In this document: positions 45,017 to 53,401 of the stretch, one piece after another
How positions within the stretch are numbered: position 1 is the stretch's first letter
How the letters are laid out: each line of letters starts with the position of its first letter
Source: Streptomyces adustus
Lineage (GTDB): Bacteria > Actinomycetota > Actinomycetes > Streptomycetales > Streptomycetaceae
NCBI RefSeq assembly: GCF_009377175.1
Contig: NZ_VJZD01000024.1
Location: 1-63,656 of the forward strand
Reading direction: 5' to 3'
DNA: 63,656 nucleotides
Translations under genes and position numbers: made by a program
The notes under the pieces: generated by a model
What the model was told of the DNA's origin: nothing
The model's input: only the letters and a program-made list of their open reading frames with translations
The model's database searches: none

Positions 45017-45511
45017 TCAGACCACCTGGTGCAGCCAGCGCACCGGCGCGCCCTCGCCCGCGTACCGGAACGGCTCCAGCTCGTCGTCCCAGGGCTTGCC
45101 GAGCAGCTTGGCGAGTTCGGCCTCCAGGTCGGTCTCGCCGCGCTGGGAGCGCTGGAGGGCCGCGCGCAGCCGGTCCTCGGGGATGAGGATGTCGCCGTGC
45201 ATACCCGTGACCGCGTGGTAGATGCCGAGGTCGGGGGTGCAGCTGTAGCGCTCGCCCTCGGCGGTGGGGCAGGGCTCGGCGGTGACCTCGAAGCGCAGCA
45301 TCTGCCAGCCGCGCAGGGCGGAGGCGAGCTTGGAGGCGGTGCCGACCTCGCCCTGCCAGGAGAACTCCGAGCGCCAGGTGCCCGGCGCGGCGGGCTGCCG
45401 GATCCAGTCGAGGTTGACGCGCGTACCGAGCACCCCGGCGACGGCCCACTCGACATGCGGGCACAACGCGCGCGGCGCGGAGTGCACGTACAGAACTCCA
45501 CGTGTCGTCAC
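45017..45511 (-). CDS. DUF3145 family protein
   Basis: A 164-residue soluble protein restricted to actinobacteria. It reads MTTRGVLYVHSAPRALCPHVEWAV, VNLDWIRQPAAPGTWRSEFSW, and DLGIYHAVTGMHGDILIPEDRLRAAL, of which GIYHAVTGMHGDILIPEDRL is the most conserved. Function unknown. Its constant place next to fabF in Streptomyces suggests a link to the same locus. GTG 45511 has GGAGG 5 nt upstream. It converges with fabF. Confidence 0.92.
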   Translation of the reverse strand: MTTRGVLYVHSAPRALCPHVEWAVAGVLGTRVNLDWIRQPAAPGTWRSEFSWQGEVGTASKLASALRGWQMLRFEVTAEPCPTAEGERYSCTPDLGIYHAVTGMHGDILIPEDRLRAALQRSQRGETDLEAELAKLLGKPWDDELEPFRYAGEGAPVRWLHQVV

Positions 45512-45766
45512 CGGGACCTCCGGGCAGAGCGGGACATCTTGCTACTGGGGCCATGCTCAGTGGCACATCGGCCACGTTGATGGCGAGGCTACCGTGCGGC
45601 GGCGCAAGGAGTGTGACGTACCGTCGGTCCCGGTGCCCACAATCGTCTGCCATTCACCCAGGGGGACGCTTGTACGCGGTGCGGCGTTGCACCGGGCCGG
45701 CCGGGAACCCTCGCACGTTGTGATGGAGGGGGAGGACGTACGGGACGACCGAGGGGATGGCCGAGG
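45512..45766. other. Divergent promoter region, DUF3145 / GDSL lipoprotein
   Basis: No gene is supported. It holds the promoters of both flanking genes. GTGCGGCGTTGCAC near 45678 is a small inverted repeat. Confidence 0.4.
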
Positions 45767-46657
45767 ATGCGGAAGCGAAGCAGCCGGGTGCGGGCCGTCG
45801 TCGCCGTGGTGGCGGCGACCGTCCTGGGTGCCGGGGGGTGCGACACGGTCGGCGGCGACCCGCCGGGGTCGGGCGGTTCGCAGGCCCGGGCGAAGCCGTC
45901 GCCCACCCCGGTGTGGGACCGCAGCCCGGACTCGGTGGCGGCGGTCGGCGACTCCATCACCCGTGGCTTCGACGCCTGCGCGGTGCTGTCGGACTGCCCG
46001 GAGGTGTCCTGGGCGACGGGCAGCTCGGCGAAGGTCGACAGCCTCGCCGTGCGGCTGCTGGGGGCGGCGGGCGCGGCCGAGCACAGCTGGAACTACGCGG
46101 TGACCGGGTCCCGGATGGCGGACCTGCCCGCGCAGCTCGGACGGGCGGCGGCCCGGCGGCCGCAGCTGGTGACGGTGATGGTGGGGGCCAATGACGCCTG
46201 CCGGTCCACCGTTTCGGGCATGACGCCGATCGCGGACTTCCGGGCGGACTTCGAGGACTCGCTGCGCGCCCTGCGCGAGGAGCTGCCGAGGACGCAGGTG
46301 TACGTGGCGAGCGTGCCGAACCTGAAGCGACTGTGGTCGCAGGGCCGTTCCAACCCGCTCGGCAGGCAGATCTGGCGGCTCGGCCTGTGTCCCTCCATGC
46401 TGGGCGACGCGGACGCGCTGGACGCGGCGGCGACGGCGCGGCGCGACACGGTGCAGCGCCGGGTGGAGGCGTACAACAGGGTGCTGGAGGAGGTCTGCGT
46501 CAAGGACACCCGATGCCGCTTCGACGGGAACGCGGTGTACGACTACCGCTTCGACACGGGCCAGCTCAGCCACTGGGACTGGTTCCACCCGAGCACGGAC
46601 GGGCAGGCGCGGCTCGCGGAGATCGCCTACCGCACCGTCACGGCGCGGGAACCGTGA
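45767..46657 (+). CDS. SGNH/GDSL hydrolase, probable lipoprotein
   Basis: A 296-residue exported esterase-like enzyme. The signal peptide ends at a lipobox-like LGAGGC (Cys25), and a Pro/Ser-rich tether follows. SGNH blocks are block I AVGDSITRG (nucleophile Ser), block III VMVGANDACRS (Gly and Asn), and block V DWFHPSTDGQARLA (Asp and His). Two extra Cys pairs (CAVLSDC and CVKDTRC) may form disulfides outside the cell. Substrate unknown; relatives act on acyl esters of lipids or cell-surface glycans. The galM-like gene begins only 15 bp later but seems to have its own -10 box. Confidence 0.88.
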   Translation: MRKRSSRVRAVVAVVAATVLGAGGCDTVGGDPPGSGGSQARAKPSPTPVWDRSPDSVAAVGDSITRGFDACAVLSDCPEVSWATGSSAKVDSLAVRLLGAAGAAEHSWNYAVTGSRMADLPAQLGRAAARRPQLVTVMVGANDACRSTVSGMTPIADFRADFEDSLRALREELPRTQVYVASVPNLKRLWSQGRSNPLGRQIWRLGLCPSMLGDADALDAAATARRDTVQRRVEAYNRVLEEVCVKDTRCRFDGNAVYDYRFDTGQLSHWDWFHPSTDGQARLAEIAYRTVTAREP

Positions 46658-46672
46658 CCTAGGGTTTCCCAC

Positions 46673-47644
46673 ATGAGCGAACTTTTCGGCACACTTCCCG
46701 ACGGCACCCCGGTCCATGTCTGGACCTTGGAACGGGCCGGGACCCGGGTGCGGATCCTGTCGTACGGCGGGATCGTGCAGTCCCTGGAGGTCCCCGACCG
46801 GGACGGGCGCCCCGGGGACGTGGTGCTGGGGTTCGCCGACCTGGACGGCTATCTGACGCACCCTGGACCGTATCTCGGCGCGCTGGTCGGCCGGTACGCC
46901 AACCGGATCGCGGGCGGCCGTTTCCCGCTGGGCGAGCTGACGTACGCGCTGGAGCCCAACACCCCGCCGAACTCGCTGCACGGTGGTGAGCGTGGCTTCG
47001 ACAAGCGAGTGTGGGACGTCACGCCGGTCGAGCACGGGGTGCGGCTGAGCCGGGTCAGCCCGCACGGCGAGGAGGGCTTCCCCGGCCGGCTGGAGGTCTC
47101 GGCGACGTACACCCTGGACGCGTCCGGGGCGCTGCGGATCGCCTACGAGGCCACCACGGACGAGCCGACCGTGGTCAACCTCACCAACCACAGCTACTTC
47201 GACCTGGGCGGGACCGGGGGCACCGGGGGACACGAGCTGCGGATCGCCGCCTCGCGCTACACGCCGGTCGACGCGGACCTGATCCCGACCGGTGTGCTGG
47301 AGGACGTGACGGGCACCCGGTTCGACTTCCGCGCGGCCCGCAAGGTGGGCACCGGCTACGACCACAACTTCGTCCTGGACAAGGGGGTGACGCAGGCCGT
47401 CGAGGAGGTGGCCGAGCTGCACGACCCCGGGTCCGGGCGGGTGCTGACGGTGGCGACGACCGAGCCGGGGATGCAGCTGTACACCGCGGACCACCTGGAG
47501 GCCCCGTTCGCGCCCGGCGACGGGGTCGCGCTGGAGACGCAGCACTTCCCGGACTCCCCGAACCGTCCGGAGTTCCCCAGCACCGAGCTGCGGCCGGATG
47601 CGGTGTACCGCTCGACGACGGTGTACGCGTTCTCGACCCGCTGA
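46673..47644 (+). CDS. Aldose 1-epimerase (galactose mutarotase), cytosolic
   Basis: A 323-residue GalM that interconverts alpha and beta anomers of aldoses. Landmarks are VGRYANRIAGGRF (substrate Asn/Arg), NSLHGGERGFDKRVW (His), the catalytic His in LTNHSYFDLGG, and the catalytic Glu in VALETQHFPDSPN. No signal peptide, so it acts in the cytoplasm, unlike the Tat-exported paralog at 60905. ATG 46673 has no Shine-Dalgarno; TAGGGT lies exactly 7 nt upstream, inside the intercistronic gap, pointing to a leaderless start. A strong terminator follows. Confidence 0.93.
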   Translation: MSELFGTLPDGTPVHVWTLERAGTRVRILSYGGIVQSLEVPDRDGRPGDVVLGFADLDGYLTHPGPYLGALVGRYANRIAGGRFPLGELTYALEPNTPPNSLHGGERGFDKRVWDVTPVEHGVRLSRVSPHGEEGFPGRLEVSATYTLDASGALRIAYEATTDEPTVVNLTNHSYFDLGGTGGTGGHELRIAASRYTPVDADLIPTGVLEDVTGTRFDFRAARKVGTGYDHNFVLDKGVTQAVEEVAELHDPGSGRVLTVATTEPGMQLYTADHLEAPFAPGDGVALETQHFPDSPNRPEFPSTELRPDAVYRSTTVYAFSTR

Positions 47645-47664
47645 CCGGCCCCGGTAAGGAAATG

Positions 47665-47701
47665 AGCCCCGGTCCGGAGGTCAGGTCACCGGACCGGGGC
47701 T
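47665..47701 (+). terminator. Terminator after the cytosolic aldose epimerase
   Basis: A perfect 13-bp stem, AGCCCCGGTCCGG (47665-47677) with its complement at 47689-47701, and an 11-nt loop. Confidence 0.9.
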
Positions 47702-48060
47702 GCTTCGGGGGCGCCGGAGCCCGAGGCCCCGAGGGCCCGGGACGTAAGCGCCCGGATCAGACGTTAACCGTCGTACTCGCTCCGCGGTCGGCAATCGAGC
47801 GGACGAGGCGAAGTTCGTACCAACCCTTCACAAATACCCACGAGACCGCCTTCTATCCCAAATCTCGAAAGAAACGCTGCGGAACCTCCGTCGTGACCGC
47901 GGCAAGCGGGACGGGCCGCGCCCGGCACGGCGGGCGTGGGCGCACGACAAGGGCGCCCCGGCGCCGGCGGTGTACGCGGCGACGGGGCGGTGACGGGGGT
48001 GGTACGGGGTACGACCTCGGGCGGGCGGGCGCTCGCGGCCGTGCCGCGGGAGGCGGCGGG
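47702..48060. other. Intergenic region with an AT-richer island
   Basis: No protein gene is supported. 47765-47885 is clearly lower in GC than its surroundings, with words such as CACAAATACCC and CCCAAATCTCGAAAG. The flanking genes converge on it, so it is not obviously their promoter. An unannotated small RNA or a remnant is possible. Confidence 0.35.
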
Positions 48061-48900
48061 TCAGCGGGTGGCGTTCTGCGCCCGGTGGGACTCCTCGCTC
48101 TCGCGGGTCGCGCCGTCGGCGATCTCCTCGCTCTCGCGGGCCGCGCCGTCGGTGATCTCCTCGCCCCGCAGGTCGCGGGCGAGGAGGGTCGCGCCCGCGA
48201 CCGCACCCGGCATCAGGAACACCGCGACGAACGGCACCAGGAAGGCCAGGCCCAGCGGGGTGCCGAAGCCCCAGACCAGGGTCTTGCGGGAGCGCAGCAG
48301 GGCGAGCCGGTCGCGGAGCTCGACGCCACGGCGCTGGAGGGCGACGGCGGCGAGTTCCTCGGTGAGGAAGAAGCCGGTGACGAAGAAGCCGAGCACCGGG
48401 ACGACCGTCTGGCCGACCACGGGCAGGAAGCCGAGGGCGAAGAGGAGGACGCCCCAGACGAGGGCGCGCACCACGATGCGCAGGCTGTCGCGCGCCGAGA
48501 TCCACAGTTCGCGCCAGAGCGGCAGCTGCGACTCGGGGGCGGTGCCGTCGGGCGAGACGTCACGGTCGACCTTCTCGGAGAGGTTCTCGTAGAAGGGCTG
48601 GCCCAAGAGGAGCGTGACCGCGGTGAAGGTGAGCACCGCCAGCAGCAGACCGAGCGCGAACAGCACGGCGGTGAGGAAGCCGCGGAACAGGCCCTGCCAG
48701 GGGCTCGACCAGTCGTCCGCGAACGGGGTCGACCAGGAGACGAGGTCCTCGCCCCACAGGGCCAGGGCCACCAGCGCCGCCGTGTAGAGGACGAGGGTGA
48801 TCAGACCGGGCAGCAGGCCGAAGCCGTACTGCTTTCCGTGCCGGGCCACCCAGCGCTGGCCCTTCAGGAGATAGCTGAAACCCACCCCGAGATCGCGCAT
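48061..48900 (-). CDS. EI24/CysZ-type membrane protein
   Basis: A 279-residue protein of the EI24 domain family with about four to five helices: FGLLPGLITLVLYTAALVAL, FLTAVLFALGLLLAVLTFTAVTLLL, and VVGQTVVPVLGFFVTGFFL; later PLGLAFLVPFVAVFLMPGAV. The GQPFYENLSEKVDRDV segment after helix two is diagnostic. CysZ relatives import sulfate; actinobacterial members are uncharacterised. The C-terminal tail repeats EEITDGAARES and EEIADGATRES (33-bp DNA repeat at about 48090-48165). ATG 48900 begins MRDLGVGFSYLLKG. Confidence 0.87.
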   Translation of the reverse strand: MRDLGVGFSYLLKGQRWVARHGKQYGFGLLPGLITLVLYTAALVALALWGEDLVSWSTPFADDWSSPWQGLFRGFLTAVLFALGLLLAVLTFTAVTLLLGQPFYENLSEKVDRDVSPDGTAPESQLPLWRELWISARDSLRIVVRALVWGVLLFALGFLPVVGQTVVPVLGFFVTGFFLTEELAAVALQRRGVELRDRLALLRSRKTLVWGFGTPLGLAFLVPFVAVFLMPGAVAGATLLARDLRGEEITDGAARESEEIADGATRESEESHRAQNATR

Positions 48901-49274
48901 GCTCGAACTCTATCGGGTGAATCCCGATCGGCCTCCGGCCAGAGCGTCACCGTCCGGTACCGAACGCCCGGCCGCTCCCCCGGACCGGCGCCGGCCCCGG
49001 CACGGCCGTGCGCGTACGCCATACGGGGCATCGGCGACACCAACGCCCTTCCGTCGCTGTTGAGTCGAACGGGTACGTCCCGCCGTACCGATCCCGGGAA
49101 GCCCGCAACAGGCGCGCGTGCGTCGAGCGCCTGCTGCGCGACCGCCCGAGAACGGCTTCCGGGGCCACCCGGAGGCGACTTCCGATACGACCCGAAGGGG
49201 GGAGTCCCCCCAGCTCGGACGGGCATTGATCACCATGGCACACGCGCACAGCGGCTGAAGTTGGAGGAGAGCGC
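48901..49274. other. Divergent promoter region, EI24 / serine hydrolase
   Basis: About 370 bp without a believable gene. It must hold promoters for both flanking genes. I see no long repeat and no clear operator. Confidence 0.4.
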
Positions 49275-50420
49275 ATGACGCAGGAGATCCACGGCACCGT
49301 CGCGGACGGCTTCGAGGCGGTGCGGGCGGAGTTCGCGGCGCTCGTCGCCGCGGAACGGCCCGACTACGAGGGGCAGCTGACCGCGTACGTGCACGGGCGG
49401 CGGGTCGTCGACCTGTGGGCGGGCAACGACCCCGACTCCCTCTACGGCGTGTACTCCTCGACCAAGGGGGCCGCCCATCTGGTCGTGGCGCTCCTCGTGC
49501 AGGAGGGCACCCTCGAACTGGACCGCAAAGTCACCTACTACTGGCCGGAGTTCGGCTCCGAGGGCAAGGGGTCGCTGACCTTGCGGGACCTGCTCGCGCA
49601 CCGGGCGGGCCTGGTCGGCACGGACACCGGTTTCAGCGCGGCCGAGCTCGCCGACGACCGGCTGATCGCCGAACGGCTCGCCGACCAGCGGCCGTTCTGG
49701 CGGCCGGGCACCGCCTTCGGCTACCACGCGCTGGTCATCGGCGCGTTGACGGGCGAGGTGGTGCGCCGCGCCACCGGCCGCACGCTCCAGGAGGTGTACG
49801 AGGAGCGGATCCGCGCCCCGTACGGGCTGGACTTCTTCCTGGGCCTGCCCGCGGCCCACGAACCGCGCTTCCGCACCGTGCAGCCGATGCTCCCGACCGC
49901 CGAACAGCAGGCCCTGCTCGACGCGTCGCCGCAGGGGCCGCACACGCTGGCGTCCATCGCCTTCAACACGCACACGGCCGAGCCGACCGACCTCGCGCTG
50001 CTGCCGAACCGGCCGGAGATCCGCGCCAAGGGCCCGGCCTCGGTCGGCGGGGTGGCCTCGGCGCGCGGGCTGGCGGGGCTGTACGCGGCGGCCGTCAGCG
50101 AGATCGACGGGAAGGCGCCGCTGCTGAAGGAGGACACGGCGGCGGAGTTCGGGCAGTTCCACTCCGTGGGGTACGACCTGGTGGCCCGTGCCCACAAGTC
50201 GTACGGGCTGGGCTTCCAGGCCACCGCGGACACCTGGCACCCGTTCCTGGGCGCCGGGGCGTTCGGGCACAGCGGGGCGGGCGGCAGCCAGGCCTTCGCG
50301 GACCCGCGCAGCGGCCTGGCGTACGGCTACACCCGGCGGCGCAACGCCTTCCCGGGCGGGGCCGCGCCGGAGAACGCCGGGCTGGCGGCGGCGGTGCACC
50401 GGGCGGCGCTGGCCGTGTGA
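49275..50420 (+). CDS. Serine hydrolase, beta-lactamase/EstB family
   Basis: A 381-residue cytoplasmic enzyme. The nucleophile is in YGVYSSTKGAAHLVV (S-S-T-K), the Tyr motif in FGYHALVIGALTGEVVRR (Y-H-A), and a third box in GHSGAGGSQAFADP. LRDLLAHRAGLVG is typical. Carboxylesterases of this group (EstB, lipase LipE/LipL-like) cleave short acyl esters. AGGAGAG lies about 8 nt upstream of ATG 49275. A terminator shared with the converging oxidoreductase gene follows. Confidence 0.9.
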   Translation: MTQEIHGTVADGFEAVRAEFAALVAAERPDYEGQLTAYVHGRRVVDLWAGNDPDSLYGVYSSTKGAAHLVVALLVQEGTLELDRKVTYYWPEFGSEGKGSLTLRDLLAHRAGLVGTDTGFSAAELADDRLIAERLADQRPFWRPGTAFGYHALVIGALTGEVVRRATGRTLQEVYEERIRAPYGLDFFLGLPAAHEPRFRTVQPMLPTAEQQALLDASPQGPHTLASIAFNTHTAEPTDLALLPNRPEIRAKGPASVGGVASARGLAGLYAAAVSEIDGKAPLLKEDTAAEFGQFHSVGYDLVARAHKSYGLGFQATADTWHPFLGAGAFGHSGAGGSQAFADPRSGLAYGYTRRRNAFPGGAAPENAGLAAAVHRAALAV

Positions 50421-50431
50421 CGCACCCGCGC

Positions 50432-50466
50432 GAAGGCCGCGCCCCGGCTCCGGGGGCGCGGCCTTC
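50432..50466. terminator. Bidirectional terminator, hydrolase / oxidoreductase
   Basis: A 14-bp stem, GAAGGCCGCGCCCC (50432-50445) with GGGGCGCGGCCTTC (50453-50466), between converging genes. Confidence 0.88.
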
Positions 50467-50499
50467 CTCGCCCTGCGGGGGCGCGGCCCGGTTCGCCGG

Positions 50500-51522
50500 T
50501 CAGAGCTTGACGATCATCTTTCCGGTGTTGTCGCCGCGCAGCACCCCGAGGAACGCCTCCAGGTTGTTCTCGATGCCCTCGACGACCGTCTCGGCGTACT
50601 TGAGCTCGCCGGAGCGGACCCAGGCGCCGACCTCCTGGACGAACTGCGGCTGAAGGTCGTAGTGGTCGCCGACGAGGAGGCCCTCGATCCGGCCGCGGGT
50701 CTGGATGAGCCGGGCCAGGTTCCTCGGGCCGGGGGCGGCCTCGGTGTTGTTGTAGACGGAGATCATGCCGCAGATCGCGATCCGGCCGCCCTGGTTCAGC
50801 GAGCCGATGGCCGCCTCCAGGTGGTCGCCGCCGACGTTGTCGAAGTAGACGTCGATGCCGTCGGGGGCGGCCTCGCGCAGCTGCTCGGAGACCGGGCCGT
50901 TCTTGTAGTTGAAGGCCGCGTCGAAGCCGTACTCCTCGACGAGCAGCTTGACCTTGTCGTCGGACCCGGCCGAGCCGATGACCCGGGAGGCGCCCTTGAG
51001 CCTGGCGATCTGCCCGACCTGGCTGCCCACGGCGCCCGCGGCCCCGGACACGAACACCGAGTCGCCCTCCTTGAAGGAGGCGGTGCGCAGCAGTCCGGCG
51101 TAGGCGGTGAGGCCGGTCATGCCGAGGACGCCGAGGTACGTCGACAGGGGCGCGGCCTCGGGGTCGACCTTGACGGCCTGCTCGGCGGAGACCGTGGCGT
51201 ACTCGCGCCAGCCGCCGAAGTGCAGCACGTGGTCGCCCGGGGCGATGCCCTCGGCACCCGAGGCGACGACCTCGCCGACGGCACCGCCCTGCATGACCTT
51301 GCCCAGCTCGAAGGGGGCGACATAGGACTTGGCCGCGCTCATGCGGCCCCTCATGTACGGATCGACCGACACGTAGGCGTTGCGCACCAGCACCTCGCCG
51401 GGGCCGGGCTGCCGGATCTCCGCCTCGACCAGGGCGAAGTCCTCGGGCTTGGGCCAGCCGACCGGGCGGCTGAGCAGGTGCCATTCACGGCTGGTGGCGG
51501 GGAGCGTGGGGGTGTCGGGCAT
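50500..51522 (-). CDS. NADP-dependent MDR oxidoreductase (zinc-free)
   Basis: A 340-residue medium-chain reductase of the leukotriene-B4 12-hydroxydehydrogenase/CurA type, which reduces the C=C bond of enones and enals. Landmarks are SVDPYMRGRMS, LGVLGMTGLTAYAGL, the nucleotide loop VFVSGAAGAVGSQVGQIAR (A-A-x-G-x-x-G), and DVYFDNVGGDHLEAAI. No zinc ligands are present. A MarR gene is divergent, with two palindromes in the 108-bp gap, so the enzyme is probably induced by electrophiles or phenolics. ATG 51522 has AGGT just upstream. Confidence 0.93.
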   Translation of the reverse strand: MPDTPTLPATSREWHLLSRPVGWPKPEDFALVEAEIRQPGPGEVLVRNAYVSVDPYMRGRMSAAKSYVAPFELGKVMQGGAVGEVVASGAEGIAPGDHVLHFGGWREYATVSAEQAVKVDPEAAPLSTYLGVLGMTGLTAYAGLLRTASFKEGDSVFVSGAAGAVGSQVGQIARLKGASRVIGSAGSDDKVKLLVEEYGFDAAFNYKNGPVSEQLREAAPDGIDVYFDNVGGDHLEAAIGSLNQGGRIAICGMISVYNNTEAAPGPRNLARLIQTRGRIEGLLVGDHYDLQPQFVQEVGAWVRSGELKYAETVVEGIENNLEAFLGVLRGDNTGKMIVKL

Positions 51523-51562
51523 GAGACCTGGGCCTTCCTCGGTGCTTCACACGGTCAAATAC

Positions 51563-51623
51563 TTCAGTACCTGAAACAACCATGCGCCTGAATATTTCAT
51601 GATGTCAAGTAACGGAGTACCCT
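51563..51623. promoter_or_regulatory. Double MarR-type operator and marR promoter
   Basis: Two palindromes: TTCAG-TAC-CTGAA (51563-51575) and TGAA-TAT-TTCA (51589-51599), centres 25 bp apart, in the gap between oxidoreductase and marR. TACCCT (51618-51623) is 7 nt before the marR ATG and is its likely -10. Confidence 0.7.
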
Positions 51624-51630
51624 CGGAGGC

Positions 51631-52089
51631 ATGCCCACCTCACCGCGAACGCCCCGCCCCGACGCCCTGACCATGGACGTAGTCGAGCTGATCGGCGAGG
51701 TCGTGGCCCGGTTCTACGAGGACTACGAGGCCGCCGCCGGTGACCACGCCCTGACCGGCGCCCAGGCCCGGCTGCTGAACCTGCTCTCGCTGGAGCCGCT
51801 GCCCATGCGCAAGCTGGCCCAGAAGCTGAAGTGCGAGCCGTCGAACGTCACCGGAATAGTCGACCGCCTCGAATCCCGAGGCCTGGTGGAGCGGCGGCCG
51901 GACGCCGCCGACCGCAGGGTGAAGCTGGCGGCGGCCACGGACGAGGGCATACAGGTGGCCCGCAGCCTGCGCGAGTCCCTGCACTTCGCCCGCGAACCAC
52001 TGGCGGGGCTGAGCGAGGAGGAACGGGTGGTGCTGCGGGGACTGCTGCGCCGCATGCTGGAACCGGGAACCCGGCAGAAGTCGACCTAG
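51631..52089 (+). CDS. MarR-family transcriptional regulator
   Basis: A 152-residue winged-helix repressor. The DNA-binding core is LTGAQARLLNLLSLEPLPMRKLAQKL, then EPSNVTGIVDRLESRGLVERRP and the wing DAADRRVKLAAATDEG. Terminal helices form the dimer. It likely represses itself and the divergent enone reductase by binding the two palindromes upstream. No Cys is visible in the usual redox position apart from KCEPSN at the recognition helix, where a Cys could sense oxidants. ATG 51631 has GGAGG close by. Confidence 0.93.
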   Translation: MPTSPRTPRPDALTMDVVELIGEVVARFYEDYEAAAGDHALTGAQARLLNLLSLEPLPMRKLAQKLKCEPSNVTGIVDRLESRGLVERRPDAADRRVKLAAATDEGIQVARSLRESLHFAREPLAGLSEEERVVLRGLLRRMLEPGTRQKST

Positions 52090-52123
52090 GGAGCCTGGCG
52101 GGCGGCCGGTGCGGCCCCGAGCC

Positions 52124-53104
52124 TCAGGTGCACCACCACAGGAACTGGCTGCACGTCTCCGAAGGGGTCGGGTCGGGCGCCGGGTCCGCGCTCGTCGGCT
52201 CGGCCGACGCGCTCGGGTCCGCCGTGGGGGCCGCCGCCGAGGACGACGAGCCGGTCGGCGCGGCCGAGGCCAGGGAGGTGCTGTTCCCGTCGGCCGGTGC
52301 GGTGGACCTGGACGCGCCGGCGCTCGGGGACTTCGACGCCGCCGCGGCGGCCGAGCGGGAGGCCTGGGCCGAGACCGTGGGGGTGGCCGCGCTGTCGCGG
52401 GTGCGGGCCGACACGGACGCCGACGCCCCGTCGGACGCGCCGCCCCGGGTCGAGGGGTCCACCGCGGCCGCGGGCTGTTCGGAGGAGAAGCCCGGCGCGT
52501 CGACACCGAGCTCGGCGAGGCTCAGCCCGCCGGCCGCGAGGACGAAGCCGGTGGCTATCAGCAGGGTGCGCCGACGGCGCCGTCGATGGGCGGCCGCCTT
52601 GCGATCGCGACGGCTGACGACGGGCTCGTGGTCCGGCTCCGCCGGGTCGTACTCGTCGTACTCGTCGTCCGCGTCGTCGTACTTGGCCCCTTCGGTCCGC
52701 CCGGTGTCGTCCGTCGGGTACCCGGGGCCGTCGGACGGTCCGGCGCCGTCCGCCCAGTGGTCCCGCTCGTCGTGCTCCGGTTCGAAGCCGTGACCGTCGG
52801 CGGGCTCCGCCTCGCCGGCCCGGCGGCCGGGTTCGCCGGACGGCCCGGCGTCGGGCCGCCCCGCTTCGTACCGCCCGCGCCTGCGGCCCCCGCGGCCCTG
52901 TTCCCGGCGTCGGGCGGCGCGGCCGCCCGGTTCCGGCTGCGAACCGGCACCGTCGCGCTCGCGCGCACCCTCGCGGAACGATTCGCCGGCATCACCGGTG
53001 TCGTTGTCGTCCGCGTCCGCGCGGAGCTGGTCGGCAGGGGTGCCGCACCCCGGGCACACGAAGGCGCCGTTGAGGTGCCGTCGGCACGAGTGGCAGTAGT
53101 CCAT
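52124..53104 (-). CDS. SCO2400-type zinc-ribbon membrane protein
   Basis: A 326-residue protein. The N-terminus is a zinc ribbon, MDYCHSCRRHLNGAFVCPGCG (Cys 4/7/17/20). A long acidic, Gly/Asp/Arg-rich cytoplasmic part follows, then a basic stretch and one helix (TLLIATGFVLAAGGLSL, about 180-197). The outside part is Ala/Ser/Thr-rich and ends with TCSQFLWWCT. That Cys-x-x-x-x-Trp-Trp-Cys end is conserved in the Streptomyces family named after SCO2400. Function unknown. The gene lies beside the sugar locus but is divergent from it. It shares its plan with the protein at 2326 (ribbon, helix, flexible outside part). Confidence 0.85.
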   Translation of the reverse strand: MDYCHSCRRHLNGAFVCPGCGTPADQLRADADDNDTGDAGESFREGARERDGAGSQPEPGGRAARRREQGRGGRRRGRYEAGRPDAGPSGEPGRRAGEAEPADGHGFEPEHDERDHWADGAGPSDGPGYPTDDTGRTEGAKYDDADDEYDEYDPAEPDHEPVVSRRDRKAAAHRRRRRRTLLIATGFVLAAGGLSLAELGVDAPGFSSEQPAAAVDPSTRGGASDGASASVSARTRDSAATPTVSAQASRSAAAAASKSPSAGASRSTAPADGNSTSLASAAPTGSSSSAAAPTADPSASAEPTSADPAPDPTPSETCSQFLWWCT

Positions 53105-53283
53105 GACGCGGGAAGACTAAGTTCCCGGAGGGCGGCGTTCCTAGGGGGTGCTGTGGAATTTTTGTGGGAGAACAGGTTTAACCGTGTGAGATGCCGTGCG
53201 AAGCGCCCGAGGCGACGGGAAGCATCCGGCATTGCCCCGAAAGTGGACTTCGAAACTATCGAAACCGTTATGCGTCCGACCCA

Positions 53284-53365
53284 TTGACACCCCGACCGCC
53301 CCGTCCTTACTGTCACGCCAGCATTTCGAACGTGTGACGAAATATCGAACACATCGAAACGCCAG
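53284..53365 (+). promoter_or_regulatory. Promoter and operators of the dehydratase operon
   Basis: TTGACA (53284-53289) with an 18-nt spacer precedes TACTGT (53308-53313). Downstream lie TTTCGAAC (53324-53331) and CGAAATATCGAACA (53338-53351), plus a further TCGAAA at 53354. A repressor bound here would block transcription. The same element occurs before the gene at 55803. Confidence 0.65.
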
Positions 53366-53401
53366 CCAACCGAGCCGACGAAGCAGCAAGGGGCAACTGT
53401 C

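Noticed and set aside
49275..50420. True beta-lactamase (resistance) gene
   Set aside because: It has the SxxK fold but no signal peptide, and its boxes (Y-H-A, LLAHRAGL) fit the EstB-type esterase group. The same reasoning applies to the gene at 38148.
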